From Chloroflexota bacterium (GTDB lineage: Bacteria; Chloroflexota; UBA11872), in NCBI GenBank assembly GCA_022826485.1, contig JAJDUU010000021.1:129558-193557 (forward strand): a stretch of 64,000 nt of DNA, written 5' to 3'. The first letter of the stretch is position 1, and every line of letters starts with the position of its first letter. The translations under genes and the position numbers were made by a program. Positions 16,930 to 26,112 of the stretch are shown here, one piece after another. Under the pieces are notes generated by a model. It was not told where the DNA came from and ran no database searches. It was given only the letters and a program-made list of their open reading frames with translations.

Positions 16930-17895
16930 TTGGTCGCGCAGGAACAGTCACCGCAGCGGAATCTGGCGGTCGTCACTCGCAGCCTCCTCGGTCAGGCCGT
17001 GCAACTGATGGGGGCGGTCGTCTCCTATTCGGCGACGGCGCTCCTGCTGGCGGTCACATTGCTCGTGGCGATCCTGCCCGCGCGTCTGGTCGATGCGGCT
17101 GCCGCCTGGCTGGGACGCCGCGTGTATGCCCGAGGCGGGCGTCGCGCGCGCCAACTGCGGGCCAACCTGTCCGTGGCCATGGGCCCAGCGGCCTCGGCGC
17201 AAGAAGTCAACGCTGCCGCCGGGGACGTCTATGCCAGCTACGGCCGCTATCTGGTGGAGTATTTCACGATGATCTGGCCTGATTGGTGGCGCCGCCACCG
17301 CCGCGTCGAGATCGATTCGTCGGAGCTGGCGGCAGCCCTGGAGGCCGGCCGGGGCGCGATCATCGTGAGCATGCACGCCGCCAGCTTCGAGATCGCCGCC
17401 CGCGAGCTGCGACGGCGACACGCCCCCATTTCGTCCGCCGGTGAACGGCTGCGGCCACACTGGCTCGGGCGTGTCTTCGCGATGATCCGCCGGCAGGCCC
17501 GGATCGACGTGCACGACGAACGCGAGGCCGCCCGGCCGCTGCTCCGGGCGCTGCGCCGCAACGAGGCCGTGGGACTGGCCGCGGATCGAGTGATCATCGG
17601 CGACGGCGTGCCCGTGCAGCTATGCGGCGAGACCGCGATTCTCCCCAAGGGCCCCGCCTTGCTGAGCATCATGAGCGGCGCGCCGCTGATGCCCGCCTTC
17701 ACCCGGCGCCTGCCCGACGGGCGCGTCCAGGGCTACTTCGGACGCGCCATCCACCTGCGCGATCTGGATCGCTCAAGCGACGGCCTGCAGGAAGGCGTGC
17801 AACGCATGGCGGATGTGCTGACCGAGATGATCGGCTTCGGCTATCGCAGTTGGTACGCCCTGCACCCGGTGTGGCCCACGGCGCGGGTGCCGTAG
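16930..17895 (+). CDS. lysophospholipid/lipid A-type acyltransferase family protein
   Basis: A 321-residue LABLAT-fold acyltransferase, like LpxL/HtrB and the PatA phosphatidylinositol-mannoside acyltransferase. An N-terminal membrane helix (ALLLAVTLLVAILPARLVDA) is followed by the acceptor-site motif MHAASFE (H-x4-E), a block around residues 215-235 (EAVGLAADRVIIGDGVPVQLCGE) and PLMPAFTRRLPDGR. The enzyme transfers an acyl chain to a glycolipid or lysolipid at the inner membrane face. The start is uncertain; TTG 16930 with AGGGG upstream removes a long non-conserved stretch. No lipid A genes are nearby, so a glycolipid substrate is more likely than lipid A. Confidence 0.8.
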   Translation: MVAQEQSPQRNLAVVTRSLLGQAVQLMGAVVSYSATALLLAVTLLVAILPARLVDAAAAWLGRRVYARGGRRARQLRANLSVAMGPAASAQEVNAAAGDVYASYGRYLVEYFTMIWPDWWRRHRRVEIDSSELAAALEAGRGAIIVSMHAASFEIAARELRRRHAPISSAGERLRPHWLGRVFAMIRRQARIDVHDEREAARPLLRALRRNEAVGLAADRVIIGDGVPVQLCGETAILPKGPALLSIMSGAPLMPAFTRRLPDGRVQGYFGRAIHLRDLDRSSDGLQEGVQRMADVLTEMIGFGYRSWYALHPVWPTARVP

Positions 17896-17913
17896 AAGCC
17901 CCCTGCTTGGGTC

Positions 17914-17936
17914 CCTTCCCCCTGCAAGGGGGAAGG
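17914..17936. terminator. palindrome between convergent genes, possible bidirectional terminator
   Basis: Ten perfect pairs (CCTTCCCCCT with its complement) around GCA, placed between the convergent ends at 17895 and 17983. The sequence also resembles the dispersed CCCTTCTCCCC-type repeat of the 26.5-27.1 kb array, so it may be a repeat that happens to terminate. Confidence 0.45.
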
Positions 17937-17982
17937 CTAGGATGGGGGTCAGCGGCTCACGTCTGAGGTGGCGCCAATCGGC

Positions 17983-18732
17983 TCAGCCGCTGCCGACGTT
18001 CTCGAGGAATTCCCGCGCGCCGGCCTCCAGCCATGGCGTCCAGGGCGGGTGCAGAAACTGGGCGCCGACGTCAATCCAGTGGGCCGCGTCTGACGTGAAG
18101 GCCAGCGTGCCCGCCGTCCGACCGGCGGCGACGATCTGGCGAATCGTCTTCTCCGTGAGCTCCCGAATCTCGGGCGCTTTGCTATCGAGAATTCCCATGC
18201 TCTGACCCAGGTCTGAGGGCGCCACGAAGAACACGTCGATATGGTCGACCTCGAGCAGCTCCGGCAGATTGCCGACCGCGATGATGTCCTCCACCAGAAT
18301 CACGATCAGCGTCTCGTCGTTCGCCTTGTTCAGGTAGTCGTCGACGCCGTAACCCTGGCGCGAGCCGAACATGCCGCGATGCCCGATGGGCGCGAACTTG
18401 GCCGCGTCCACGATCTGCCGCGCCTCGTCGGCGGTGTTGACGTGCGGCACCACGATGCCCTGCGCCCCCTGGTCGAGGGTGCGGTAGATGATGCCGGGCT
18501 CCACGCGATTGACGCGCACGATCGAGGTCGCGCCCCACAAATCGCAGGCGCGCGTGAGGTCGGCGATGTCGCCGAAGTCCACCGGCCCGTGCTCGGCCTC
18601 GATCCAGAATCCGTCGAATCCCCACGGCCCCATGGTGTCGATGAGATCAGGTGTGTTCACGCCGGCCGGGACAGAGACCACCTTGCCCTCGGCGAGCCTG
18701 CGTTTGACGCGGTTCGGTCGGATTTCGGCCAT
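17983..18732 (-). CDS. HpcH/HpaI aldolase family protein
   Basis: A 249-residue TIM-barrel lyase. Family blocks: GVNTPDLIDTMGPWGFDGFWIEAEHGPVD, IVRVNRVEPGIIYRTLDQGAQGIVVPHVNT and FAPIGHRGMFGSRQGYG, with metal ligands expected at the acidic residues in VEDIIAVGNLPELLEV and VAPSDLG. Enzymes of this group cleave 2-keto-3-deoxy acids (for example 4-hydroxy-2-oxoheptanedioate) into pyruvate and an aldehyde, using a divalent metal. ATG 18732 is preferred over 18768 because the family alignment starts at MAEIRPNRVKRRL. The aldehyde product could in principle feed the AOR, but no operon link exists. Confidence 0.88.
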   Translation of the reverse strand: MAEIRPNRVKRRLAEGKVVSVPAGVNTPDLIDTMGPWGFDGFWIEAEHGPVDFGDIADLTRACDLWGATSIVRVNRVEPGIIYRTLDQGAQGIVVPHVNTADEARQIVDAAKFAPIGHRGMFGSRQGYGVDDYLNKANDETLIVILVEDIIAVGNLPELLEVDHIDVFFVAPSDLGQSMGILDSKAPEIRELTEKTIRQIVAAGRTAGTLAFTSDAAHWIDVGAQFLHPPWTPWLEAGAREFLENVGSG

Positions 18733-19024
18733 GCTCAAGGTTCCTCGCAGCGATCGACGGATCGGCAACGGCCGCCAGCGTAAGGCATGGACGCCTGCCG
18801 GTCCGGCATGGAGCGGTCAGACCGACGTTTTGGCTACGTGCGGGGGACGCGGGAATGCCGGCTGCACAAATGGCTACGAGAGCGCAATTCCACGCCCAAT
18901 CCGGCTTTCAACTGCCCGGAATCGTCTCTCAATCGCCCAACCTTCGTCACGCTTTCACCTATGGGCAGGGGCTTTTATGCGTGTTCGGCCATTTGCTACA
19001 GGTCCGAAATAAATATCCACGCCA

Positions 19025-20116
19025 CTACGTCCGCGTAACCGTGATGAACGTCCCGGACACCTCGCTCATGCGGGGGTTGTTGGGGTCGGTGCGACCGTAG
19101 GCGGCCAGCAGCGTGTCAGGCGCGACCTCTTCGACCCAGTCGTAACTGCCGCAATCCCACGGCTGCGTGCCCAGGTGCAGGCAGAAATGCCCGATCCAGG
19201 TGTGGCCGTCGTCCAGGCTGAAGGCCAGCCAGTCGCCGGGACGGCCGTAGATCACCGCCACCACGCCGTTGGCCATGCGGCAGGCGTTGGGCCAGACGCC
19301 GCGGTCGGCGATTGGGTCGGCCACGCTCCAGGTGCGCCCGTCGTCCGCCGACCGGCTCAGATAGAGCGGCGAATAGGTTCCGTCATACCGGCCCCCGCTG
19401 CGCATGAAACACAGCACCTCGCCACTCGGGAGCACCAGCAGCGCCGGCTCGTCGAAGCCCTCGATCCGCACGTGGTCGTCCGGCGTCAGGTCCGACGCCA
19501 CCGTCGCGCGGTAGTGCCAGCTCCGGCCGCGGTCCTCCGAGCGCAGGACGTAGGTGCTGTACTTGCCATGGCCCACGAACCGTCCGTGCGCGCCGGCCAG
19601 CACGCTGCCGTCGCTGAGCGCCACGAGGTTGTGATCGACATATGAATCCACGTGGAAGCCCCAGCGCTCGCTGTCGCCTTCGGCGAGCGGCGGAACGCCG
19701 GAAATCTCCACCGTCTCCGCGCTGAACGTTGCTCCCGCGTCGGTCGAACGGTAGGCGCGGCCCGTGTAAACGCCCGGTCGATCGGTCTTGCCGACCCACG
19801 GCTCTTCCGAGCCCTCCAGCCCGATCAACTCGCCGTCGGGAAACTGGTGGACGTGCCAGCTGGGCCAGGCCGGAGACGGCTCCCAGGTTTCGCCCGCGTC
19901 CCGTGACTCGCGCCACGTCATCGCCCCATCCTCCGAGGGGACGCTGCCCGCGATCAGGCGGCCGTCCCGAAGGTTGAAGAGGTATCCGGCGGGACAGAAG
20001 CGGTCTTGCTCAGGAATGAGAGTGATCGTGTTCTCGACCTGGATCGTCACGCCGGGCAGCTCGTAGCGCCCGCGGCACCGCGCTTCGTGGTTTTCGGGCA
20101 TGGTCTTGGCAGCCAT
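19025..20116 (-). CDS. sialidase-fold (BNR/Asp-box) protein
   Basis: A 363-residue propeller with at least five Asp-boxes: SRDAGETWE, STDAGATF, SEDRGRSWH, SADDGRTWS and SLDDGHTWI. An Arg/Glu/Tyr active-site set typical of true sialidases cannot be assigned with confidence; the Tyr in SGGRYDGTY and acidic residues are possible. There is no signal peptide, so a secreted sialidase is unlikely. Related genes in environmental bacteria are annotated exo-alpha-sialidase but are not characterised. It is a single gene with 250-base flanks on both sides. Confidence 0.78.
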   Translation of the reverse strand: MAAKTMPENHEARCRGRYELPGVTIQVENTITLIPEQDRFCPAGYLFNLRDGRLIAGSVPSEDGAMTWRESRDAGETWEPSPAWPSWHVHQFPDGELIGLEGSEEPWVGKTDRPGVYTGRAYRSTDAGATFSAETVEISGVPPLAEGDSERWGFHVDSYVDHNLVALSDGSVLAGAHGRFVGHGKYSTYVLRSEDRGRSWHYRATVASDLTPDDHVRIEGFDEPALLVLPSGEVLCFMRSGGRYDGTYSPLYLSRSADDGRTWSVADPIADRGVWPNACRMANGVVAVIYGRPGDWLAFSLDDGHTWIGHFCLHLGTQPWDCGSYDWVEEVAPDTLLAAYGRTDPNNPRMSEVSGTFITVTRT

Positions 20117-20222
20117 GTGGCGCTCGCTTTGCCGGGATGGTGGTGCGGGTTGGGTACCGATGGTAGCGGGCCGTCAGGCCGTACGCGGCACGCGCCACCT
20201 AACGCCCAAGAGTGAGTTTGGG

Positions 20223-20252
20223 CTAGATTCCCGCCTTCGCGGGAATGACGGA
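20223..20252. repeat. palindromic dispersed repeat (TAGATTCCCGC...GCGGGAATGAC)
   Basis: Second clear single copy of the GATTCCCGC / GCGGGAAT hairpin with tail GAATGACGGA. It occupies the otherwise empty 204-base gap between the sialidase-fold gene and the NucS-like gene. Confidence 0.8.
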
Positions 20253-20320
20253 AGGGCTCCGCGAGAGTCAAATAAGGCGGGGCCTGGTCTGCAGGCATAC
20301 CGCAGGACGAAACCTAAGGC

Positions 20321-21493
20321 TCAGGCGCCCTCTTCGTTGGATTCGTCCAGGATCGCGTCAATTCGCGGCGTGACGACTTCGATGAAGTGGGTGAGGGTAG
20401 TCGCCAGCGTGTCGGCAAAAGTGTCGTCCAAGGCACTAGCTCGACGTGAAACCAGGAGCTCGTTCCACTCACCATCGATCAGTTGGTCATCGTAGACATG
20501 CACATTACCGAGCCGAGACTCTGCATTCACAGCTTCGCCACCGCGAAATCCGAGATCGACACGCCATTCACCCAAGTCACGTTCATCGTCGCGATACAGA
20601 TTGGTGAAGTAGAACATCTCCCAGTTGCCCCACTCAGGCCGCGCATACCACACGTGGTAGTAGCGAAAGTCGCCACTCTGCCCTGCCCACCTGCTTCGCT
20701 TTTCCGGCCTTAGCTGGTCAGGGAGGCTTTCGATGGTGCGGTCCGCAACGTCTCTAAGGAAGCGCGTGACTTCATCGTTGCGGTTCCTCGCAGCGGTCTG
20801 CGCCCACTTACTGGCACGGTGCCCTACAGGCGGATTCTCGCTCGAAGCGTCGCCGATGCCTATGACGTATTCATCAACGCCCGGCACGGGAATGATGGTG
20901 TTGGCCTGCACATACAAGGAACCGGCCTCACCGTCGCGGTACGGCGTCAGTTGGACGCAGGTAATCAAATCTTCTCCGGGAGCCTTCTCGTTCAGCCAGA
21001 GCGCAGCCGAAATAACTTCCGGCGCAAACCTGTGGCTCGCCAGAATGATGCGCTGATCGTTGTTCAAGGCGTTGAAGTCGTCGGCGTTGAGGTGCCGCAG
21101 CAGCCGGTCCGTGGCCTCCGATTCAGACACCGCGCCGTACTCGGCCAGCATGGGAACGACGTTGTCCGCGGTGGCACGGTGGAGGTAGCTGGCGTATTTG
21201 ATTGCCTGCCAGTGCGCGTCGGAGCCCGTGTCGTCGCGCTTCAATTCGATCACGACGAGCCGGCCGTCCGCGTCCACCGCCAGGAGATCCAGCCGCTCGT
21301 CGGTTCGATCGAAGCCGCTGAACTCCTTGCCGATGATCAGCAGGTCTTCGCCCAGAATGCCGGGGTTGGCGGCGACCCATTCCTGAATGTCGCGCCGCTC
21401 CTGGAATCCCAGGCTCGAGAATTCGACCTCCTCGATCCTCTCGGATTCGTGGTTGTCAGGATTGATTCGGAATAGCTGCGGTTCGGCACCCAT
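20321..21493 (-). CDS. PD-(D/E)XK nuclease-like protein, NucS/DUF91-related
   Basis: A 390-residue protein. Residues about 10-90 resemble the NucS/DUF91 endonuclease core: DIQEWVAANPGILGEDLLIIGKEF, then RLDLLAVDADGRLVVIELKRDD, which supplies the Asp and the E-x-K of a PD-(D/E)XK active site. The C-terminal 200 residues (FRYYHVWYARPEWGNWEMFYFTNLY) resemble no domain I recognise. Actinobacterial/archaeal NucS acts in mismatch repair, but this longer form is often found among defence genes. Start ATG 21493 is chosen over 21514 because GGAGG precedes it at close spacing. It stands near the accessory region. Confidence 0.7.
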   Translation of the reverse strand: MGAEPQLFRINPDNHESERIEEVEFSSLGFQERRDIQEWVAANPGILGEDLLIIGKEFSGFDRTDERLDLLAVDADGRLVVIELKRDDTGSDAHWQAIKYASYLHRATADNVVPMLAEYGAVSESEATDRLLRHLNADDFNALNNDQRIILASHRFAPEVISAALWLNEKAPGEDLITCVQLTPYRDGEAGSLYVQANTIIPVPGVDEYVIGIGDASSENPPVGHRASKWAQTAARNRNDEVTRFLRDVADRTIESLPDQLRPEKRSRWAGQSGDFRYYHVWYARPEWGNWEMFYFTNLYRDDERDLGEWRVDLGFRGGEAVNAESRLGNVHVYDDQLIDGEWNELLVSRRASALDDTFADTLATTLTHFIEVVTPRIDAILDESNEEGA

Positions 21494-21625
21494 ACCGCCT
21501 CCAGACTGCTTCATCGGAAGTTGTGAACTCTTCCCATCCCGTTCATGGTTCGACTAGCTCACCACGAACAGGGGAGCGGAGCCTACCATGCGGCCAACGA
21601 GCCGTAGAGCCGAGGAGTCGCTGCG

Positions 21626-22933
21626 ATGACTGAGACGCAAATCCGTGAGCGAGTGCTGGCCGAGGTGGATGCTTTGGCCGATGACCTCGTTCAGATGACC
21701 ATCGACACCGTCCGCATCCCGTCGGTGAATCCGACCTATCCGGGCATCGACCAGGCGGCGGCGCTGGGCGGCGAGACCCGCGTGAACGAGTTCTGCCAGC
21801 CGCTCATGGAGGCCGTGGGCCTCGAGACGGATCTGTGGGAAGCCGAAGAGGGCCGCGCGAACCTGGCCGGCAGGCTCCGCGGTGCCGGCGGGGGGCGGTC
21901 GCTGCTCTTCAACGGCCACGTGGACGTGGTGCCGCCCGGTCCCGACGCCAACTGGTCGAAGGCCGGGCCGTGGAGCGGCGAGGTCATCGACGGCAAGATC
22001 TGGGGACGCGGCTCGTGCGACATGAAGGGCGGCAACGCCGCCACGCTGATCGCGCTGCGCGCGGTCTTGCAGGCCGGTCTCCATCCCAAGGGCGACGTGA
22101 TTCTCGAGTTCGTCGTCGGCGAGGAGATGATGAACACTGAGGCCGGAACGGGCGCGGCCATCGAGCGCGGCTACACGGCGGATGCGGCGATCGTGGCCGA
22201 GGCCTCCGGCCCGCCGCACCGCCTGGGCATCATTCCGGCATCGCCCGGCCTGCTCTACATGGCGCTCACCATCAAGGGCAAGGCCGTGCACGCCTCGATG
22301 CGCGACGAGCTGATTCGCGCGGGCGGCGGCGGCGCGGCAATTGGCGTCTCCTCCATCGACAAGGCGCAGATCGTCATGGACGGCCTGCGCGCGCTGGAAG
22401 AGGAGTGGGGCCAAACCAAGGCGCATCCGATGTTCAAGCGTCCGGGACACTTCACGATCTACCCCGGCCTCGTGCAGGGCGGGCCGAACGGGCCGTTCGT
22501 GATTTCGGAGGAGAGCCGGGTGGAGTACGCCATCTGGCACCCGCCGCAGGAGCCGGTGGAGGACGTCAAGGCCGAGATCGAGGCCCACATCGCGCGCGTG
22601 GCGGCCACCGACTCGTGGCTGCGGGACAACCCGCCCAAGGTCGAGTGGCTGCTCTGGTGGCCGCCGTTCGACGTGTCGCCCGACGAGCCCATCTGCAAGG
22701 CGCTCGAAACAGCCTATGCCGGCGTGTTTGGCACCGAGGCGCCCTACTACGGCTTCGCCGCCGTCGACGACGGGGCGTTCCTGAACCGCGCCGGTATTCC
22801 GGCCATCACCATCGGCCCGGGAAGCTTGCTGGTGGCGCACGGTCCCGACGAGCACGTGGAGATCGACGACTTGATCGACGCGGCCAAGGTCTACGCGCTG
22901 GCCATCGTCGAATGGTGCGGCGTCGCATCATAG
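21626..22933 (+). CDS. M20 family metallopeptidase (ArgE/DapE type)
   Basis: A 435-residue zinc hydrolase. Metal-site motifs are clear: FNGHVDVVPPG (His and Asp ligands), WGRGSCDMKGG (bridging Asp) and VVGEEMMNTEAGTG (catalytic Glu pair), then the dimerisation domain and a C-terminal GPGSLLVAHGPDEHVEIDDL, whose His is the last ligand. Members deacylate N-acyl amino acids or cleave dipeptides in the cytoplasm. The specificity (acetylornithine, succinyl-diaminopimelate or other) cannot be read; absence of linked arg or dap genes argues for a catabolic amidohydrolase. It lies directly before the PhyH cluster and probably shares its transcript. Confidence 0.9.
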   Translation: MTETQIRERVLAEVDALADDLVQMTIDTVRIPSVNPTYPGIDQAAALGGETRVNEFCQPLMEAVGLETDLWEAEEGRANLAGRLRGAGGGRSLLFNGHVDVVPPGPDANWSKAGPWSGEVIDGKIWGRGSCDMKGGNAATLIALRAVLQAGLHPKGDVILEFVVGEEMMNTEAGTGAAIERGYTADAAIVAEASGPPHRLGIIPASPGLLYMALTIKGKAVHASMRDELIRAGGGGAAIGVSSIDKAQIVMDGLRALEEEWGQTKAHPMFKRPGHFTIYPGLVQGGPNGPFVISEESRVEYAIWHPPQEPVEDVKAEIEAHIARVAATDSWLRDNPPKVEWLLWWPPFDVSPDEPICKALETAYAGVFGTEAPYYGFAAVDDGAFLNRAGIPAITIGPGSLLVAHGPDEHVEIDDLIDAAKVYALAIVEWCGVAS

Positions 22934-22970
22934 GTCCGGCGGCGAACTCCAGCGGACGGAGGCGCCCAGC

Positions 22971-23873
22971 ATGAGCCGCACACACTCCTGCGCACCCACG
23001 ATGACCGATGAGGACGTGGTGTGGTTCTGCCGCAACGGCTACTGGATTCTCGAAGCGGTCGTGCCAGACGAGATCAACCGGCGAGCGCTGGACTATCTGG
23101 CGTCGAACACACAGGGGGAACCCACCGAGATCATGGCGGAGGACTGGTTCGTCGACGGCGTGATTCTCAACCCCGCGGCCGCCGGGGCGGTGCGCTCGCT
23201 GCTGGGAGACGACTTCGCCTTGCCGACGCTGATGGCCAACCATCGCGGCCGAGGCCCGGCCAAGCCGCAGGATTGGCACCGTGACAGCGGCTCACTCCAC
23301 GGTCCGGAGCTCAACTACCTGCAGGTCTTCTACTACCCGCAAGACGTGCCGCCGGAGATGGGCCCTACGGAGCTGCTGCCGGGATCGCACTTCCTCTACC
23401 AACAGGAAAAGCACATGGCGCACTACGGGGCGATCAAGGGCGGCGTGCTCACGAGCGGGCCGGCCGGTTCGATCTTCATCACCGCATACAACATCTGGCA
23501 CCGCCGAGCGGCCCGGACGGCGGCGGCGGCCGGCGTGCGCCACTTGCTCAAATACAACTACTGGCGCACCGCCGACCCGCGTCGAGACTGGATTGTGAAC
23601 CCGGAGTTCGATGTTGCGTCGGCGGATTTCGTTGTCGACGGGCTGCGGTTCGCCGATGGGGTCCGCGACTGCGTCGACGCCGCCGAGATGTACTTCTGGC
23701 TCAGCGGCAAGATCGACGAATTTCACTACCTGGGCGGTCAGTCGTGGCCCGCGGACATCCTGCTAAACAAGCCCGCGCCCGGAACCGACGAACGTGCCAG
23801 GTACCGCAGGCGCTACGGCGTGCCGGGCGACATCACCGATCGACGGGAGAGGCAATCCAGACGCCTGCGATGA
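22971..23873 (+). CDS. phytanoyl-CoA dioxygenase (PhyH) family protein, paralogue 1
   Basis: A 300-residue Fe(II)/2-oxoglutarate oxygenase. The double-stranded beta-helix metal motif is HRD (His103, Asp105) with the distal His177 in YNIWHRRA and a following Arg for 2-oxoglutarate. GGAGG precedes the ATG. About two thirds of residues match the product at 24323-25231, so these are recent tandem duplicates. PhyH enzymes hydroxylate unactivated carbons in small molecules; the substrate is unknown. Gene order (M20 peptidase, PhyH, small unknown, PhyH, PhyH) suggests a catabolic operon. Confidence 0.9.
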   Translation: MSRTHSCAPTMTDEDVVWFCRNGYWILEAVVPDEINRRALDYLASNTQGEPTEIMAEDWFVDGVILNPAAAGAVRSLLGDDFALPTLMANHRGRGPAKPQDWHRDSGSLHGPELNYLQVFYYPQDVPPEMGPTELLPGSHFLYQQEKHMAHYGAIKGGVLTSGPAGSIFITAYNIWHRRAARTAAAAGVRHLLKYNYWRTADPRRDWIVNPEFDVASADFVVDGLRFADGVRDCVDAAEMYFWLSGKIDEFHYLGGQSWPADILLNKPAPGTDERARYRRRYGVPGDITDRRERQSRRLR

Positions 23874-23957
23874 GGTGAGGTTCGACCGCCGCCGCGCGCC
23901 ACCGCGAGCTAGGATGGGAGGCGCGAGCGCCACGGCGCGACCGGCGGAGGTCTGCTG

Positions 23958-24326
23958 ATGAAAGACCCGCGGCAGATGGTGCGGCAGTGCATCGACGAAC
24001 TGCGCGAGGGACGGCTGACCGAGGAGCGACTGCGCGAGCTGGAGGAGGCCGTCGGCAAGGAGAAGCCGCGGCGTTGGGACCTGCTCTACCTCCAGGCGGC
24101 ACGAACATCCGAAACCTCGGACGTGGTCGGCATGCGCCTGATCCGCGACGGCCAGGTGGTGTACCCGCTGCCGGAACCCGAGGACTGGCCCTACAAGACC
24201 GTGCTGGAGGCCATCAACGACGGCTGGCGGGTGGTGAAGTTCCCCGAGCTTTCGCTGCTGATGGACGAGAGCCGCACCTACGGGCTCTCCTGCGAGTTCA
24301 TCCTGGAACGGAGGGCCACCGCATGA
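23958..24326 (+). CDS. 122-residue conserved-looking protein of unknown function
   Basis: A small soluble protein: an acidic/basic helical N-terminus (IDELREGRLTEERLRELEEAV), then a mixed region with YPLPEPEDWPYKTVLEAINDGWRVVKFPELSLLMDE and a C-terminal LSCEFILERR. I recognise no domain. The stop overlaps the ATG of the next PhyH gene (ATGA), which shows translational coupling and suggests that it works with the dioxygenases. A TAGGAT box lies about 45 bases upstream of its ATG. The last third could be a small beta-rich accessory domain. Confidence 0.65.
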   Translation: MKDPRQMVRQCIDELREGRLTEERLRELEEAVGKEKPRRWDLLYLQAARTSETSDVVGMRLIRDGQVVYPLPEPEDWPYKTVLEAINDGWRVVKFPELSLLMDESRTYGLSCEFILERRATA

Positions 24327-25231
24327 GCATTGCCAAACGCACGCACTCCTGCGCGCCCACCATGACCGACGACGACGTGATCTGGTTCTGCCGCAACGGC
24401 TACTGGATTCTGGAAGGCGTGGTGCCGGACGAGATCAACCGGCGGGCGATGGACTTTCTCGACGAGCATCCAATCTCGGAGCCGTCGGAGATCCTGGAAG
24501 AGGACTGGTTTGTCGAAAACGTGATCGTCAACCCGGCCGCGGCCGGGGCGGTGCGCTCGCTGCTCGGCGACAACTTCACCCTGCCGGTCCTGATGTCGAA
24601 TCACCGGGGCACCGGCCCGCGGCATCCGCAGGACTGGCACCGGGACGGCGGCTCTCGCTATGGCCCCGAGGTGAACTATCTGCAGGTGTTCTATTACCCG
24701 CAAGACGTGCCGCCGGAAATGGGCCCGACGGAGTTGCTGCCGGGCTCGCACTTTCTCTACCAGCGCGAGAAGCACATGGCGCACTACGACGCGATCAAGG
24801 GCAGCGTGCTGACGGCCGCGCCGGCCGGCTCGATCTTTCTCACGTCCTACAACATCTGGCACCGGCGCGGCGCACGAACGGCGCCGACCGGGATACGCAA
24901 CCTGCTCAAATACAACTACTGGCGCACCGAGGACCCCAGGCGCGATTGGATCCAGGAGCCGGACTTCGACATCGAGTTCGCCGACTTCGTGGTGGACAGC
25001 CAGCGCCACTCGGAGCTGATGCGCGACTGCGTGGACGCCGCCGAGATGTACTTCTGGCTCTGCGGCAAGTCCGACGAGTTCCACTACCTGGGCGGGCAGG
25101 GCTGGCCGGGCGACATTCCCGAGAACAAGGCCACGCCCGAGGCCATCGCGCGCACGCGCTACCGCCACCGCTACGGCGTGCCGGGCGACATGACCGATCG
25201 CGGCTATCGGCCGGTCGGCCGCACCTGGTGA
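24323..25231 (+). CDS. phytanoyl-CoA dioxygenase (PhyH) family protein, paralogue 2
   Basis: A 302-residue Fe(II)/2-oxoglutarate oxygenase, close paralogue of 22971-23873. Metal ligands: His106 and Asp108 (HRD) and His180 in YNIWHRRG. The ATG at 24323 overlaps the stop of the upstream gene, with GGAGG upstream; a longer frame to 23987 is only a shadow through the previous gene. The shared opening HSCAPTMTD and DVPPEMGPTELLPGSHFLYQ mark a distinct subfamily. Substrates are unknown, but keeping two copies suggests two related substrates or a dosage effect. Confidence 0.9.
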   Translation: MSIAKRTHSCAPTMTDDDVIWFCRNGYWILEGVVPDEINRRAMDFLDEHPISEPSEILEEDWFVENVIVNPAAAGAVRSLLGDNFTLPVLMSNHRGTGPRHPQDWHRDGGSRYGPEVNYLQVFYYPQDVPPEMGPTELLPGSHFLYQREKHMAHYDAIKGSVLTAAPAGSIFLTSYNIWHRRGARTAPTGIRNLLKYNYWRTEDPRRDWIQEPDFDIEFADFVVDSQRHSELMRDCVDAAEMYFWLCGKSDEFHYLGGQGWPGDIPENKATPEAIARTRYRHRYGVPGDMTDRGYRPVGRTW

Positions 25232-25232
25232 C

Positions 25233-26084
25233 ATGACCTGGGACATCGAGCGGCACGCGGCCGAGATCGAGCGCGACGGCTACACCATCCTGGATAGCGT
25301 GCTGCCGCAGGCGGAGATCGACGCCTCGGTCGCGGCGATCGAGGAGACGCTGGCCGCCGAGGAGACCATCGGGCGCAAATACGGCTTGCAGAGCGCAAAT
25401 CTGCGGATGGTCTTCAACGCGCAGGCGAAGCACCGGCACTTCCACGGTCTGCCGCTGCGCCACCCGGCGCCGTTGGAGGTGGCGCGGCAGGTGCTGGGCG
25501 ACGACATGTTCGCCCACGACGTCACCATTCGCGTGCCCATGCCGACCGGGGAAAAGGATCACAAACGCTTCGGCGGCAACCTGCACGCCGACTGGAGCGA
25601 TTTCACGGTCAAGCCGTTCGTGGGGGGGCGGCACTACGCGCTGGGCATCCAGGCGGCCTGGGCCCTCACGGAGTTCTCCACGACCACCGGCGGTCCGGTG
25701 GTGTGGCCGGGGTCGCACCTCACGACCGAGATTCCGCCCGAGGACTCGGTGTCGCTGCCTCCGGGATGGAAGATCGCCGAGGCGCCGGCGGGGTCGGTGC
25801 TGATGTGGGACGCCAGCCTGTGGCACACCGGCGGCACCAACCGCGGCGACGGACCGCGCTACTCGCTGATCCTTTTCTTCCAACGCTGGTGGGTGAAGGG
25901 CTTCAACGATTCCTATCGCTACATGCCGCCGGAGATGCGCGCCCGGATGTCGCTGGAGGAACGGAAGCTCTGGGGGCAGGAGGCCGGCGTCCCGCCGAAC
26001 ACGCATTTCCGGGACATGAGCCAGGAGCAGATCGAGGCGCTCACGCCCGAGGAGCAGGCCGTCCTCAACATCGCGCCGTACTAG
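25233..26084 (+). CDS. phytanoyl-CoA dioxygenase (PhyH) family protein, third member
   Basis: A 283-residue PhyH enzyme, only distantly related to the two preceding paralogues. Metal motif HAD (His118, Asp120) and distal His198 in DASLWHTGG, followed by TNRGDGPRYSLILFF, where Arg binds 2-oxoglutarate. Its ATG is one base after the stop of the upstream gene, so it belongs to the same operon. The C-terminus (AGVPPNTHFRDMSQEQIEALTPEE) is typical of environmental PhyH enzymes. The substrate is unknown. Confidence 0.9.
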   Translation: MTWDIERHAAEIERDGYTILDSVLPQAEIDASVAAIEETLAAEETIGRKYGLQSANLRMVFNAQAKHRHFHGLPLRHPAPLEVARQVLGDDMFAHDVTIRVPMPTGEKDHKRFGGNLHADWSDFTVKPFVGGRHYALGIQAAWALTEFSTTTGGPVVWPGSHLTTEIPPEDSVSLPPGWKIAEAPAGSVLMWDASLWHTGGTNRGDGPRYSLILFFQRWWVKGFNDSYRYMPPEMRARMSLEERKLWGQEAGVPPNTHFRDMSQEQIEALTPEEQAVLNIAPY

Positions 26085-26093
26085 GGCGTGGCA

Positions 26094-26112
26094 GGCGAGT
26101 TTGAAACTCGCC
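26094..26112. repeat. palindrome GGCGAGT...ACTCGCC, possible terminator
   Basis: GGCGAGTTTGAAACTCGCC forms seven or more pairs just ten bases after the last PhyH stop. Related palindromes follow the genes ending at 51416 and 55755, so it may be a repeat used as a terminator. Confidence 0.55.
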
